Shown piece by piece: positions 53,164 through 62,514 of a stretch of 64,000 bases of DNA. A model generated the notes under the pieces. That model searched no databases, had not been told where the DNA came from, and saw only the letters and a list, made by a program, of their open reading frames with translations. The position numbers were made by a program, and so were the translations under genes. This DNA is from Pseudomonadota bacterium (GTDB lineage: Bacteria; Pseudomonadota; Gammaproteobacteria; Steroidobacterales; Steroidobacteraceae). Location of the stretch: the NCBI GenBank assembly GCA_023428645.1, contig JAEYXD010000014.1, positions 1 to 64,000 of the forward strand, written 5' to 3'. Positions within the stretch are counted from its first letter, which is position 1, and each line of letters opens with the position of its first letter.

Positions 53164-54060
53164 ATGCGCCTACCTTCTCTCAAGTTTTTGAAGACTTTCC
53201 AGCTCGCTGCAGCACGGCTGAGCTTCAAGGCGGCCGCCGAGGAATTGTTCATCACGCCCTCGGCCGTGAGCCACCAGATCAAGACGCTCGAGGAGCAACT
53301 CGGCGTTGCGCTGTTCGATCGTGGTGCGCATTCGCTCGCACTGACGGAGGCCGGCCGCAACTACCTGCAACACATGGATGCGCTGTTCGCTCGGCTGGAG
53401 AGCGTCACCGAGCAATTGCGGGCGCGCTATGGCCGCGGCGTCGTCCGGCTCCATATCACGCCGTTCTTCGCGACCGAAATGCTGTTGCCGAAGCTCAATT
53501 CGCTGCTCGCCTCCCAGCCCGAGACGGACGTTCATATCAATACGGTCCAGGCGCTGGAATCGCACCCCGCCGACGCGGACGTGTCGATCGTCGTCAACGC
53601 GGTGCCGGAGGACGGGCTGTCCCGCTACAAGCTGTTCTCCCAATCCTTCGTCCCCGCCTGCTCGCCGCAGCTGCTGGCTCGCAACCCGATCCGGACGACC
53701 GCCGATCTCAACCGGCATACGCTGATCGTTCATGAAGCTCGCCGCGACGGCTGGGAACGGTGGGCCGAAGCACTCGGTACGGAGCTGCGTCCCAAGAACG
53801 TCATTCGCTTCGACACGATGTCCGCGGCCGCGCAAGCGGCGGAACATGGTGTCGGAGTTGCCCTGGTGTCCTCACGCCTGAGCGCGGAGCGCTTCCAACA
53901 GGGAACGCTCGTGAGGCTGTTCGATACCGAGCTGCACACGGGCGAAAGCTACTTTCTATTGGTGCGCCCGGAGGACGCGAACCGGCCGGACATCCGCTCG
54001 CTCACGCAGTGGCTGCTGAACGAGTTCCAGGCCGGCGAGCTCACGGTTCGAGCTGCCTGA
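53164..54060 (+). CDS. LysR-family transcriptional regulator (GcvA-like)
   Basis: 298 aa from ATG 53164. The N-terminal winged helix (SLKFLKTFQLAAARLSFKAA, FITPSAVSHQIKTLEEQLG) and the substrate-binding domain (LHITPFFATEMLLPKLNSLL) resemble GcvA-type regulators. No divergently transcribed target lies next to it, and no matching metabolic gene follows, so its regulon is unknown. Followed by a 339-bp region with a stable double hairpin. Confidence 0.88.
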   Translation: MRLPSLKFLKTFQLAAARLSFKAAAEELFITPSAVSHQIKTLEEQLGVALFDRGAHSLALTEAGRNYLQHMDALFARLESVTEQLRARYGRGVVRLHITPFFATEMLLPKLNSLLASQPETDVHINTVQALESHPADADVSIVVNAVPEDGLSRYKLFSQSFVPACSPQLLARNPIRTTADLNRHTLIVHEARRDGWERWAEALGTELRPKNVIRFDTMSAAAQAAEHGVGVALVSSRLSAERFQQGTLVRLFDTELHTGESYFLLVRPEDANRPDIRSLTQWLLNEFQAGELTVRAA

Positions 54061-54146
54061 CCCTCCATCGCGGATACTGCGCTGCGGCAATCGCGGCGCA
54101 CGCCGCCCCGATCCGGCACTCATCCCACTTCCTCGAACGCCGCGCG

Positions 54147-54190
54147 TGGATGCGCCAAGTTGAGGCGCTTCCGCCTCCGGGGCGCATCCA
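54147..54190. repeat. Stable nested hairpin downstream of the LysR gene
   Basis: A 10-bp perfect outer stem TGGATGCGCC / GGCGCATCCA (54147-54156 with 54181-54190) encloses a 6-bp perfect inner stem GAGGCG / CGCCTC with a CTTC loop. There is no T-run on either side. It may be a factor-independent pause, an mRNA 3' end or a bound DNA element. The rest of the 54061-54399 interval has no gene. Confidence 0.6.
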
Positions 54191-54399
54191 TATGAAGCAA
54201 GAAACGTCGAGGAAAGAGTAGCGAACGTGTACTTATGTGCGCGATGTGATCGCCACCACGAATTTGCCGCTGCCCGCCCCTGTCGACATGAAATCGGTTG
54301 AGGCAAGCGCAAAAATAACTCGTTTGTCGCAACGCAAAAGGAGCTGCAGAGTGTGACCCATCGGTGCTCGGCACCTCATGGCCGCTCAGGAGATCAAAC

Positions 54400-54744
54400 A
54401 TGTCCACTCGCTTCAGCCGACTCGCGCTTACTGCCCTGGTTCTTGCCGCACCCGTTGCGAGCTTCGCGGACACTGCCTCGAACGCCGCCATGGACGCCTG
54501 CCTGCAGTCGTTCCTCGCCTCCGACGTCGCCAAGGACCGCAAGGTGACCGTGCGCAAGAACCTCGATTCGATCCCGCGCCCGCTCGAATTGGCCAGCCTG
54601 TTCAGGATCGAACTGGTGGCGAAAGGCCGTGACAGCGGCAAGCAGATTGCTCGTGTCGTGTGCCACGCGAATCAAAAGGGGACGATCGTCGCGGTGAACG
54701 GCCTGCCGGCGAAATCGGTCGCTTCGGTCGCCGCCGCCCGCTGA
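54400..54744 (+). CDS. Small exported protein of unknown function
   Basis: 114 aa from ATG 54400 with AGGAG upstream. A clear signal peptide (MSTRFSRLALTALVLAAPVA, cleavage near ASFAD) is followed by a mature part of about 90 residues with two cysteines (MDACLQSF and RVVCHAN) that could form a disulfide, and a beta-rich stretch with RIELVAKGRDSGKQIAR. No family recognised. It is followed by a structured, U-terminated RNA element. Confidence 0.72.
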   Translation: MSTRFSRLALTALVLAAPVASFADTASNAAMDACLQSFLASDVAKDRKVTVRKNLDSIPRPLELASLFRIELVAKGRDSGKQIARVVCHANQKGTIVAVNGLPAKSVASVAAAR

Positions 54745-54812
54745 CCAGAGGCCTCCCCTCACTGCGACGGGAGACGCTGCGGGCACAGAAATCCTGCGTC
54801 CTCTTTCTGCGT

Positions 54813-54888
54813 CACTCCGGGATTGCACTCGACTCGATCCCCCTGAGCTCGAGTGCCGACAAGGATGTCAGCTCCCGGAGTGATTTTT
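54813..54888 (+). ncRNA. Three-helix-junction RNA ending in a U-tract (terminator or candidate structured RNA)
   Basis: Outer helix P1: CACTCCGGGA with TCCCGGAGTG (54813-54822 / 54873-54882, 10 perfect pairs). Inside it P2: GCACTCGA with TCGAGTGC (54825-54832 / 54849-54856), extended by CTC/GAG past one bulged C. P3: GACA with TGTC (54858-54861 / 54866-54869). Linkers are 2, 1 and 3 bases. ATTTTTCT follows P1. The fold would terminate transcription from the small exported gene, but a plain terminator does not need a three-way junction. Confidence 0.55.
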
Positions 54889-54997
54889 CTCACTCCTCGT
54901 ACAGCGAAACGACGAATCGCGATTTGCGCCGCGCCTTCGCGCCGACTTCGGTTAAGTGGCGCACTGCAACCGATTTCGTTCGTGCATAGTCCAGCGC

Positions 54998-55465
54998 ATG
55001 TCTTACGCCCACGTTGAACGGCGCTCTGGCGCCGACCGCCGCATTCGATCACTCGCCGCCTACTGGCGGGGCTCGCTCAATCCGCGGCGTCGCGCAGGGC
55101 GACGCGAGAGCGACACGGTCTATCCGATCATCGATTGGCATCCGCCGCGCGTGTTCGCGTTCGTGTTCGCGATTCTGTTATTGAGCGTGTGCGACGGCGT
55201 GCTGACGGTGATGCTGATTTCGCTCGGCGCGACCGAGGCGAATCCGTTCATGGCGTTGTTCGTGCCGCATTCGCTCGGCTGGTTCGCCGCAGTGAAACTG
55301 ACCCTGACGAGCCTCGGCTCGATGGTGCTCGTGGCGTGCAGCCGCATGAAGCTGTTCCGCTCGATTCCGGGCGAGGCGCTGCTCGCCGTCATCTTCCTCG
55401 GGTATATCCTGCTGATCGTCTACGAGCTCGAGATGCTCGAGCAGTTGTCTCACCTGCCTCTCTGA
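54998..55465 (+). CDS. DUF5658-like small membrane protein
   Basis: 155 aa from ATG 54998. A basic N-terminal tail (ERRSGADRRIRSL, RRRAGRRESD) precedes three to four hydrophobic segments (about 48-70, 80-105, 130-145) containing CDGVLTVMLISLGATEANPF, the pattern of DUF5658 proteins. Function unknown. Convergent with the next gene, overlapping by 16 bp. Confidence 0.75.
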   Translation: MSYAHVERRSGADRRIRSLAAYWRGSLNPRRRAGRRESDTVYPIIDWHPPRVFAFVFAILLLSVCDGVLTVMLISLGATEANPFMALFVPHSLGWFAAVKLTLTSLGSMVLVACSRMKLFRSIPGEALLAVIFLGYILLIVYELEMLEQLSHLPL

Positions 55466-55860
55466 CCGGGCGCGGTTTCGTAACCGCCGCGATACAGCCG
55501 CAGGACGAAATAGGTCCATGCGGACAGCGTGCCGCAGACGACCGCGGTAACGAAGTTCTGTGGATCGACGAATCGCGCGGCCACCACGACGCAGCCGAGC
55601 ATTGCCAACGTCGCCTGACCGAGGCGCAGCTCCCACCGCTCGACGTAGTGCTTCCAGGGCGAAGCGAACTTCGCGAGCTTCGTGCGATGCGGATCGAAGC
55701 CGAACAGCCCACATAGCGAGATGTAGACCGCCACGCCGACGACGCTCCACAGCAGCACGCGGCCGCTGTCGAGCGTGTGCTCGGACAGCAGGTCGTACAG
55801 CTCAGCGATCCCGAAAAAGATGGCGCACGCGCCGAGCGCGTGCCGTTTGCGTGAGTGCAT
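55450..55860 (-). CDS. Small polytopic membrane protein of unknown function
   Basis: 136 aa with three to four hydrophobic stretches (ALGACAIFFGIAELY, VLLWSVVGVAVYISLCGLFG, LAMLGCVVVAARFV, TAVVCGTLSAWTYFVL). No family recognised. It shares the 225-bp divergent gap with the hybrid kinase gene. Confidence 0.6.
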   Translation of the reverse strand: MHSRKRHALGACAIFFGIAELYDLLSEHTLDSGRVLLWSVVGVAVYISLCGLFGFDPHRTKLAKFASPWKHYVERWELRLGQATLAMLGCVVVAARFVDPQNFVTAVVCGTLSAWTYFVLRLYRGGYETAPGQRGR

Positions 55861-56085
55861 GAATGGCTCCGTTCGTGTCGGTGCGGATCACACCGCAGAC
55901 CGCGAGATCGTTTCCGTGAAGTCTATCCAGAAAGCCGCGCGCTCCGCCGTCGTCCTAACGGACGCCGCTCGAGCTTGTGCGAGCTTCGCCTACACGCACC
56001 CATTTCCATCATCCCCCGATTGGCGCGTCCAAATTTAAAGTGAGAGGATCGCCGACGGCCTCGCGAGGAACGCACGAACTAAAAC

Positions 56086-58170
56086 ATGAGATTTTTTCGA
56101 CGCTCTCTATTTGCGCTCGGCATGGCGGCCACCTTGCCCACGGTCATCTGTCTCGCCGTCGGCACCTTCCTGTTTCTGCGCGCCGAGAGCCGGCGGGTCG
56201 AGGGCGAGACGCTGGCGCGCGCCCAACTCGTCACGATGCTGGCCGATGCTCGACTGCGCGGCGACATTGCCTCGCTCAACGTGCTCAACGGCTCCGTCTA
56301 CTTCGAGAACCGCGACTGGCGCGAGTTCTATGCCCGGCTGGTGCGCGCCCGCGCGAACAACCCGCATTGGGTCACGATCCAGCTCTATGACGTGGCGGCC
56401 GGCAGAATGCTGTTCGATCTACGCCGGCCGTACGGCGACCGCGACCTTGCGACGCTGCCTGCCCATGTGCTCGACGAGTTGCAGCGCACGCGCGAGCCCG
56501 TCGTCGGCAACATGACCATGGAGTCCGAACCGCTGGCCCACGTGTACGTGCCCGTCGTTCGCGAGGGCACCTTTCAGTTCGTACTCGTCGCTGGGTTTCG
56601 ACCGCACGAGTTTCAGGCGCTCGTCGCGCCGCACGGAGACGACGACAGCGTCGCCGCCATCATCGATCGGGAAGGCATGTTCGTCGCGCGCTCGCTGGAG
56701 CCGGAGATCCGCATCGGCGGTCCAGCGACCGAATTCGTGCGTAACGCGATCACGCGCGCCCCGCAGGGCATCTATCGAGGACGCACGCACGAAGGCCTGA
56801 ATAACTACACCGCGTACTACGTGTCGCCGTGGTCGGGGTGGTCGACACACATCGCGATCGCCTCGACGCTCGTCGACGAGCCGATCTCGTGGTCGTTGAT
56901 CGTGGCGAGCACCGCGGCGCTCGGCGGCCTGGCGCTCGGCGGCATTCTCGTCGTGCTCGTCCTGCGCGACATGGCGGAGCGACGGCGCGCCGAAGAAATG
57001 TTGCGGCAATCGCAGAAGATGGAAGCGATCGGCCAGCTCACCGGCGGCATCGCGCACGACTTCAACAATCTCCTGACGGCGATCATCGGCAACGTGGACC
57101 TGATTCGCACGCGAGCCGCCGGCAACGAGCGTCTACAGCGGCTCGCTTCGAACGCGCTGGAAGCGGCACGGCGCGGCGCGAAGCTGTCCTCGCAGCTGCT
57201 CGCGTTCTCGCGTCATCAGCGTCTGCAGGTCGCGCCCGTCTCGTTGACGCAGCTGTTGCACGGCATGAGCGACCTCCTCACTCAATCGGTCGGCCCGACC
57301 GTGCAACTCACGATTCATGTCGATCCCGAAGCGGACGCCGTGCTGAGCGATGCGAACCAGCTCGAGCTGGCATTGCTGAACCTGGCCGTAAACGCCCGCG
57401 ACGCGATGCCGAACGGCGGCACGCTCGAGATCGATGTGCGCACCGCCGCGCCCCGCAACGTGCGCGGCCTGCCGAAGCGGGCGTACGTCGAGATCGCGGT
57501 CAAGGACGCCGGCAGCGGCATGACCGAGCACGTGCGCGCCCGCGCGATGGAGCCGTTCTTCACCACGAAGTCCGTGGGCCAAGGCACGGGACTCGGCTTG
57601 TCGCAGGTTTATGGGATCGTGCGCGAGTCCGGCGGCGCCGTGTTCATCGACAGCAAGCCGAACGCCGGCACGACCGTGCGCATGATCCTGCCGGCCGCAC
57701 CGCCCGTGCCGGCAACCGCGCCCGCGCGGGGCGATTCCGCGCCGACGATCCCTGTCCCGAGCGTCAATGTGTCGACGCGCGTGCTCGTCGTCGACGACGA
57801 TCGCCAGGTGCGGCGCTTCGTCGCCGAGGCGCTGCGCGGCCAAGGCTTCATCGTCACGGATGTGGCGAACGGCGCTGCCGGCCTCGATGCGCTGCGCGAA
57901 GGCCGCTTCGACCTGCTCGTCGCCGACTTCGCGATGCCAGGAATGAATGGCGCGGAGCTCGTCCGGCGCGCACGCGAGCTGCAGCCCGACCTGCGCGTGC
58001 TGATCGTCTCGGGCTATGCGGACAGCGCCGCATTGGACGACGTGCTGCGCGGCGCACGCCTGTTGCGGAAACCGTTCGCGGTCGCGGAGCTCGCGGCGGC
58101 CGTTACGGAAATCCTCGGTCGGCGCGCGGAAGACACCGCGCTGCATGGATCCGAGCGTGGACCGGCATAG
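56086..58170 (+). CDS. Hybrid sensor histidine kinase / response regulator
   Basis: 694 aa. First helix at about 10-31, a periplasmic Cache-like sensor (about 35-275), a second helix at about 278-300, then a HisKA domain with His324 in GGIAHDFNNLL, an HATPase domain (NAVNARDAMPNGG-like LAVNARDAMPNGG, GTGLGLSQVYGIV) and a C-terminal receiver with phospho-acceptor Asp614 (LLVADFAMPGMNG). The GGIAHDFNN box marks the HisKA family common in hybrid kinases. No output regulator is adjacent. Signal unknown. Confidence 0.93.
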   Translation: MRFFRRSLFALGMAATLPTVICLAVGTFLFLRAESRRVEGETLARAQLVTMLADARLRGDIASLNVLNGSVYFENRDWREFYARLVRARANNPHWVTIQLYDVAAGRMLFDLRRPYGDRDLATLPAHVLDELQRTREPVVGNMTMESEPLAHVYVPVVREGTFQFVLVAGFRPHEFQALVAPHGDDDSVAAIIDREGMFVARSLEPEIRIGGPATEFVRNAITRAPQGIYRGRTHEGLNNYTAYYVSPWSGWSTHIAIASTLVDEPISWSLIVASTAALGGLALGGILVVLVLRDMAERRRAEEMLRQSQKMEAIGQLTGGIAHDFNNLLTAIIGNVDLIRTRAAGNERLQRLASNALEAARRGAKLSSQLLAFSRHQRLQVAPVSLTQLLHGMSDLLTQSVGPTVQLTIHVDPEADAVLSDANQLELALLNLAVNARDAMPNGGTLEIDVRTAAPRNVRGLPKRAYVEIAVKDAGSGMTEHVRARAMEPFFTTKSVGQGTGLGLSQVYGIVRESGGAVFIDSKPNAGTTVRMILPAAPPVPATAPARGDSAPTIPVPSVNVSTRVLVVDDDRQVRRFVAEALRGQGFIVTDVANGAAGLDALREGRFDLLVADFAMPGMNGAELVRRARELQPDLRVLIVSGYADSAALDDVLRGARLLRKPFAVAELAAAVTEILGRRAEDTALHGSERGPA

Positions 58171-58228
58171 AATGAGCGTCGCGAGCGCCGCCCCTCGCGC
58201 CCGTTCCATTCCGCCTCGCGAGCCCGTC

Positions 58229-58921
58229 ATGTCCTACGCCATTCATGAATCCGCATCCGCCGTTACGCTCGAGCCCGCGAACCCCGCCACCGCGAGCGTG
58301 ATCTGGCTGCATGGGCTCGGCGCGGACGGCTACGATTTCGTCCCGATCGTCGATGAGCTGAAGCTGCCGCGGACGCTGCCGTTGCGCTTCATTTTTCCCC
58401 ACGCGACCGAGCGGCCGGTCACGATCAACAACGGTTTCGTGATGCGCGCGTGGTACGACATCAAGGGCTTGAACCGCGAGGGCCCCGAGGACGACGCCGG
58501 CATCCGCGAGTCCGAGGGGATCGTTCGCAAGTACATCGAGGCCGAGCTCGCGAGAGGCATTCCGGCGGCCCGCATCGTCATCGCGGGCTTCTCGCAAGGC
58601 GGCGCGATCGCCCTGCAGACGGCGTTGCGTTACGAGGCACCGCTCGCGGGCGTCATGGCGTTGTCGACGTACTTGCCGTTGGGTGCATCGCTCGCGGCCG
58701 AGGCACACGCCGCGAACCGCTCGATTCCGATCCTCATGTGCCACGGCATGCAGGACGGGGTCGTGCCGTTGCAGCTCGGGGAGTGGTCGCGCGAGGCGCT
58801 CACGCACCTCGGCTATCGTGTCGAATGGCGGGCCTATCCGATGCAGCACTCCGTGTGCCTGGAAGAAGTGAACGATATCTCGCGCTGGCTGCAACAGCGG
58901 CTCGGGGCTGCCACCCCTTGA
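58229..58921 (+). CDS. Carboxylesterase/phospholipase-family alpha/beta-hydrolase
   Basis: 230 aa from ATG 58229 (an in-frame ATG at 58172 would add 19 residues). VIWLHGLGADGYDF, nucleophile elbow GFSQGG with Ser122, CHGMQDGVVP (Asp) and MQHSVCLEE (His) match the PF02230 carboxylesterases and acyl-protein-thioesterase-like enzymes. Broad esterase activity on short-chain esters is usual. Its stop overlaps the start of the EamA gene (TTGA). Confidence 0.9.
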   Translation: MSYAIHESASAVTLEPANPATASVIWLHGLGADGYDFVPIVDELKLPRTLPLRFIFPHATERPVTINNGFVMRAWYDIKGLNREGPEDDAGIRESEGIVRKYIEAELARGIPAARIVIAGFSQGGAIALQTALRYEAPLAGVMALSTYLPLGASLAAEAHAANRSIPILMCHGMQDGVVPLQLGEWSREALTHLGYRVEWRAYPMQHSVCLEEVNDISRWLQQRLGAATP

Positions 58922-59841
58922 CGCAGGCGCTGCGCGCAACCTACGAGGAGCTGCCGCGCAACACCCGCGGCGCATTGTGGATGGTCGCCTCGGCGATCAC
59001 GTTCACGGTGATGACGATGCTCGTCAAGCTGCTCGGCGCGGACTACCCGGCCGCGCTGCAGACCTTCTATCGCCAAGTGGCGGCGACGGTCGTGCTGTTG
59101 CCGATGATCCTCGCGGACCCGCGCGCCGCATTCCGCACCAGCCGCCCGGGAATCCTGCTGTTTCGCGCGCTCGCGGGCACGGCGGGAATGATCTTGTCGT
59201 TCTACGCCTATCAAGAGATGCCGCTCGCGGACGCGAACGCGCTCTCGTTCACGCGCACCCTGTGGGTCGTGCCGCTCGCCGCGATCGTATTGAAAGAGCA
59301 GGTCGGGCCGCGGCGTGTCGCCGCGACGACGATCGGCTTCCTCGGCGCGCTCGTCATGCTGCAGCCGAGCGGCGCACAGAGCGAATACCTGAGCGTGCCG
59401 GCGCTCGCCGCGCTGGCGTCCGCGTTCCTGATCGCGTTGACCGTGACGGGCATGAAACTCATGACGCGCGATCACTCGACGATGACGTTGATGGCGTGGT
59501 CCGCGGCGCTCGGGCTCGTGCTGTCCATTCCGCCCGCGATGTTCGTGTGGCGCTGGCCGGCGCTCGTCGATCTGGTGCTGCTCGCGGCGATGGGCGTGCT
59601 CGGCACGATCACGCAGGCGTGCTACATCAAGGGCATGGCGGAAGGCGATGCGATCGTCATGGCGCCGATCGATTACACACGCCTGGTGTTCGCGATCGTG
59701 ATCGGCTATCTGCTGTTCAGCGAGCTGCCGAACAGTCTCACGCTCGCCGGCGCTGCGGTCATCATCGCCTCGACGCTGTACATCACGATTCGCGAAAGCC
59801 GACTCGGCGTGCCGAAGACACCGCCGGACCGAACCGAGTGA
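58918..59841 (+). CDS. EamA/DMT family transporter
   Basis: 307 aa from TTG 58918, overlapping the esterase stop; ATG 58981 is the alternative but would cut into the first helix region. About ten hydrophobic segments in two EamA halves (ALWMVASAITFTVMTMLVKL; FLIALTVTGMKLMTRDHSTM). Inner-membrane exporter of small metabolites; substrate unknown. Probably cotranscribed with the esterase. Confidence 0.88.
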   Translation: MTQALRATYEELPRNTRGALWMVASAITFTVMTMLVKLLGADYPAALQTFYRQVAATVVLLPMILADPRAAFRTSRPGILLFRALAGTAGMILSFYAYQEMPLADANALSFTRTLWVVPLAAIVLKEQVGPRRVAATTIGFLGALVMLQPSGAQSEYLSVPALAALASAFLIALTVTGMKLMTRDHSTMTLMAWSAALGLVLSIPPAMFVWRWPALVDLVLLAAMGVLGTITQACYIKGMAEGDAIVMAPIDYTRLVFAIVIGYLLFSELPNSLTLAGAAVIIASTLYITIRESRLGVPKTPPDRTE

Positions 59842-59946
59842 GCCGCGGCGGCTCGGCCGGCGGGAGCATCCATTCGCAGCTGGATGCCCTCGCCGCCGAG
59901 AACGTCGGCCTTGCGGCCGAGCGTACCAACCGTGTCTCAGGGCCCA

Positions 59947-60357
59947 TCAGCCATGCGCTGCGGTCTGCGCCCTGCTCTGCGCCAGCTTCAGCCTGCCGCC
60001 CGCGAGGTGCAGTGCCGTGAGATTCGAATTCCCGATCGTCTCCACCGCGTTCGCGATGGCCGCTTGCTCGCAGCGAGCGCGCGGCGAATTGCGCGCCAGT
60101 GTGTGCACCCGCGGGTAGCCGCCACAGACCTCGCTCGCGGCCATCCGCAACCGCAGATACAGGCGCTTCGCGTCCGCCGGCTTCGACAGCTCGAGATCCT
60201 CGAACTGGACGACCTGGCTGCGCACATGGGCGGCGCTCGCCGTAGCGTTCGCATTCATTCCGATCAGCAGCAACGCCGCGAGGCCCATCGCACCGAGCGC
60301 AATGTGTTTGGATGCGTCGCGCGTGCGCGGTGATGCAATGCTCGTGAGCTTGTTCAT
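59947..60357 (-). CDS. UrcA family protein
   Basis: 136 aa from ATG 60357 with GGAG nine bases upstream. A signal peptide ends near ATASAAH (about residue 43). The UrcA core shows VQFEDLELSKPADAKRLYLR, a helix with AASEVCGGYPRVHTLAR and a second cysteine in RARCEQAAIANAVE; the two cysteines probably form the conserved disulfide. UrcA proteins are small periplasmic proteins of alpha- and gammaproteobacteria with unknown role. Divergent from the LytS-like kinase gene. Confidence 0.88.
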   Translation of the reverse strand: MNKLTSIASPRTRDASKHIALGAMGLAALLLIGMNANATASAAHVRSQVVQFEDLELSKPADAKRLYLRLRMAASEVCGGYPRVHTLARNSPRARCEQAAIANAVETIGNSNLTALHLAGGRLKLAQSRAQTAAHG

Positions 60358-60579
60358 GATCATTCTCTCCAACGTGTGTCGTACCGATGTCCGCATGCGC
60401 GCGCGTCGGGGATTCAGATACGGCGGCGCTGAAAAAGGTTGCAGCGTCGGTGGGGGGCGAATTTCGAAATCGCAACTCATGCGACGCGGCCGCCACTCCG
60501 CCTGCGCAACTGCGGCGACCCGTGCCGGCCGCGCGACGAACGGTTGAGGTTCGCCGGAGCGAGTGCTTATGCTCCGAGC

Positions 60580-61674
60580 GTGAGTGCCGTACCCGCCATC
60601 GCAGACATCAAGGCCGAGCCATGGCGTGCGAATCGCACCATCGTCTTCTGGCTCGTGCACTCGCTGTGCTGGCTCACGTACGGGGTGACGCAATATCTCG
60701 GCGCGATCATCTATTCGAAGCCGCCGGGATTCTCGAAGGTGATCGTCGCGAGCACGATAACCGGCTTTTTCGTCAGCGCGCTCCTGCGCAACGTTTGTCG
60801 ACGCCTGTGGGGGCATTCGCCGCTGGTCGTCGTGCCGGGCGCCCTCGCCGCCGCGTATGTCGCGGCGCTCGTGTGGCGGTTCGCGGTCAACTTCGCGTAT
60901 CTCAAATTTCTGCCCGAGTCCTTCTGGGCGGCCGGCTGGATGGACTATGCCAGCGGCACGATGTCGGCCGCTTATCTGATGGCCTGCTGGATCGGCGCGT
61001 ATTTCGCGTTTCGCTATTACGAAGCGACGCGCTTGCAACGCGAGGCGGCGTTGCAGGCAGCCGCGCTCGCGCAGGGGGCGCAGCTGAAAATGCTGCGTTA
61101 CCAGCTCAACCCGCACTTCCTGTTCAATTCGCTGAACGCGATCTCCACGCTGATTCTCGACCAGCGCAACGCGACGGCGAACGCCGCGGTCACGGGCCTG
61201 TCGGAGTTCCTGCGCTACACGCTCGATCAAGACCCGATGAAGCGCGTGACGGTGGCTCAGGAGATCGACGTCTTGAACCTGTATCTCGACATCGAGAAGC
61301 TGCGCTTCGGCGCGCGCCTGACGTTGCTCTATCGCATCGAGCCCGACGCGATGAACGCGCTGGTTCCCAGCCTGATCCTGCAGCCGCTGATCGAGAACGC
61401 GATCAAGTACGCGGTCGCACCGCGCGAGCAGGGCGGCACGATCGCGATCGAAGGCACGCTGCGCGGCGGGCGTATCGTACTCGGCGTCGTGGACGATGGG
61501 CCGGGCATCCGCGATGCCGAGCGGCTCGCGAACGGGCGCGGCGTCGGCATCCGCAATACGCGCGAGCGCCTGCAGGTCCTCTATGGCGAGCGCGGCAGTG
61601 TGGAGCTCGACGATGCGCGGCCCGGACTCGCCGTCCGGCTCATGCTGCCCGCTGAGTTCGCGGCGACACGCTGA
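60580..61674 (+). CDS. LytS/AlgZ-type sensor histidine kinase
   Basis: 364 aa from GTG 60580, the first start consistent with a membrane domain; upstream sequence in the same frame is unlikely to be translated. Four hydrophobic segments (about 28-150) precede a short coiled coil and the His_kinase domain with His179 in LNPHFLFNSLN, then LQPLIENAIKYAV and DDGPGIRDAE. This is the HPK7/LytS group that pairs with LytTR regulators. A CGGAGC/GCTCCG hairpin (60555-60576) sits just before the start. The response-regulator gene begins 3 bp after the stop. Confidence 0.9.
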   Translation: MSAVPAIADIKAEPWRANRTIVFWLVHSLCWLTYGVTQYLGAIIYSKPPGFSKVIVASTITGFFVSALLRNVCRRLWGHSPLVVVPGALAAAYVAALVWRFAVNFAYLKFLPESFWAAGWMDYASGTMSAAYLMACWIGAYFAFRYYEATRLQREAALQAAALAQGAQLKMLRYQLNPHFLFNSLNAISTLILDQRNATANAAVTGLSEFLRYTLDQDPMKRVTVAQEIDVLNLYLDIEKLRFGARLTLLYRIEPDAMNALVPSLILQPLIENAIKYAVAPREQGGTIAIEGTLRGGRIVLGVVDDGPGIRDAERLANGRGVGIRNTRERLQVLYGERGSVELDDARPGLAVRLMLPAEFAATR

Positions 61675-61677
61675 GCG

Positions 61678-62514
61678 ATGAGCACACCCGCCACCCCTGC
61701 GGCGACGATCACGACGCTCATCGTCGACGACGAGGAACTCGCCCGCCGCGGCATCGAGCTGCGGCTCGCGGAGCACCCGGAATATCGCATCGTCGCGCAG
61801 TGCGCGAACGGCCGGCAGGCGCTGGCAGCGATCGCGCGCGAGCAGCCGCAGCTCATGTTCCTCGACATTCAGATGCCGGGCCTGTCGGGCTTCGACGTGA
61901 TCGCGCGCATTCCGCAGGAGTCGCTGCCGATCATCGTGTTCGTCACGGCGTTCGATCGCTACGCGCTCGGTGCCTTCCAGGCGCAGGCGCTCGACTATCT
62001 GCTGAAGCCGATCAACGAGGCGCGCTTCGCCCAGACGCTCCGCCGGGTTCGCGAACTGATCGAGCAGCGCAACGCGCTCGCGCAGCGGGCACAGGTGATG
62101 GGCTTGCTCGCGAGCGCGCGCGGCACCGCGGCGCTCGATGAGTCATCGCTGCATCGCGAAGCGCTCGAGCGCATGAAGAACTACGCGGAGATCCTGCCGA
62201 TCCGCGAGGACGCGGAGACCGTGCGCCTGAACGTCGCGACGATCGATTGGATCGACGCCGCGGGCGACTACATGTGTGTGCATGCGGAGGGACGCACGTA
62301 CGTGTTGCGCGAGACGATGAAATCGCTCGAAACGGTGCTCGACCCGAGGATATTCCAGCGCGTGCATCGTTCGACGATCGTGAACATCAGCCGCGTGCGG
62401 CGCTTGCGTCCGCACACGAACGGCGAATATTTCCTGACGCTCGCGGACGGTCAGGAAATCAAGCTGAGCCGCTCATACCGCGACCGGGTCGACCAGCTCC
62501 TGCAGCGCCGATGA
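61678..62514 (+). CDS. LytTR-family response regulator
   Basis: 278 aa. Receiver domain 1-125 with Asp63 (LMFLDIQMPGLSG), Thr/Lys switch residues in VTAFD and LKPINEARF. A linker is followed by a LytTR DNA-binding domain (about 165-275) with VATIDWIDAAGDYMCVHAEG, FQRVHRSTIVNISRVRRL and LSRSYRDRV. Partner of the preceding kinase. Targets are unknown; LytTR sites are usually paired 9-bp repeats. Confidence 0.93.
   Translation: MSTPATPAATITTLIVDDEELARRGIELRLAEHPEYRIVAQCANGRQALAAIAREQPQLMFLDIQMPGLSGFDVIARIPQESLPIIVFVTAFDRYALGAFQAQALDYLLKPINEARFAQTLRRVRELIEQRNALAQRAQVMGLLASARGTAALDESSLHREALERMKNYAEILPIREDAETVRLNVATIDWIDAAGDYMCVHAEGRTYVLRETMKSLETVLDPRIFQRVHRSTIVNISRVRRLRPHTNGEYFLTLADGQEIKLSRSYRDRVDQLLQRR

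Noticed and set aside
59947..61776. Long minus-strand frame extending upstream of the UrcA gene
   Set aside because: Only the last 136 codons look like a protein with a signal peptide; the rest is antisense to the LytS kinase gene.
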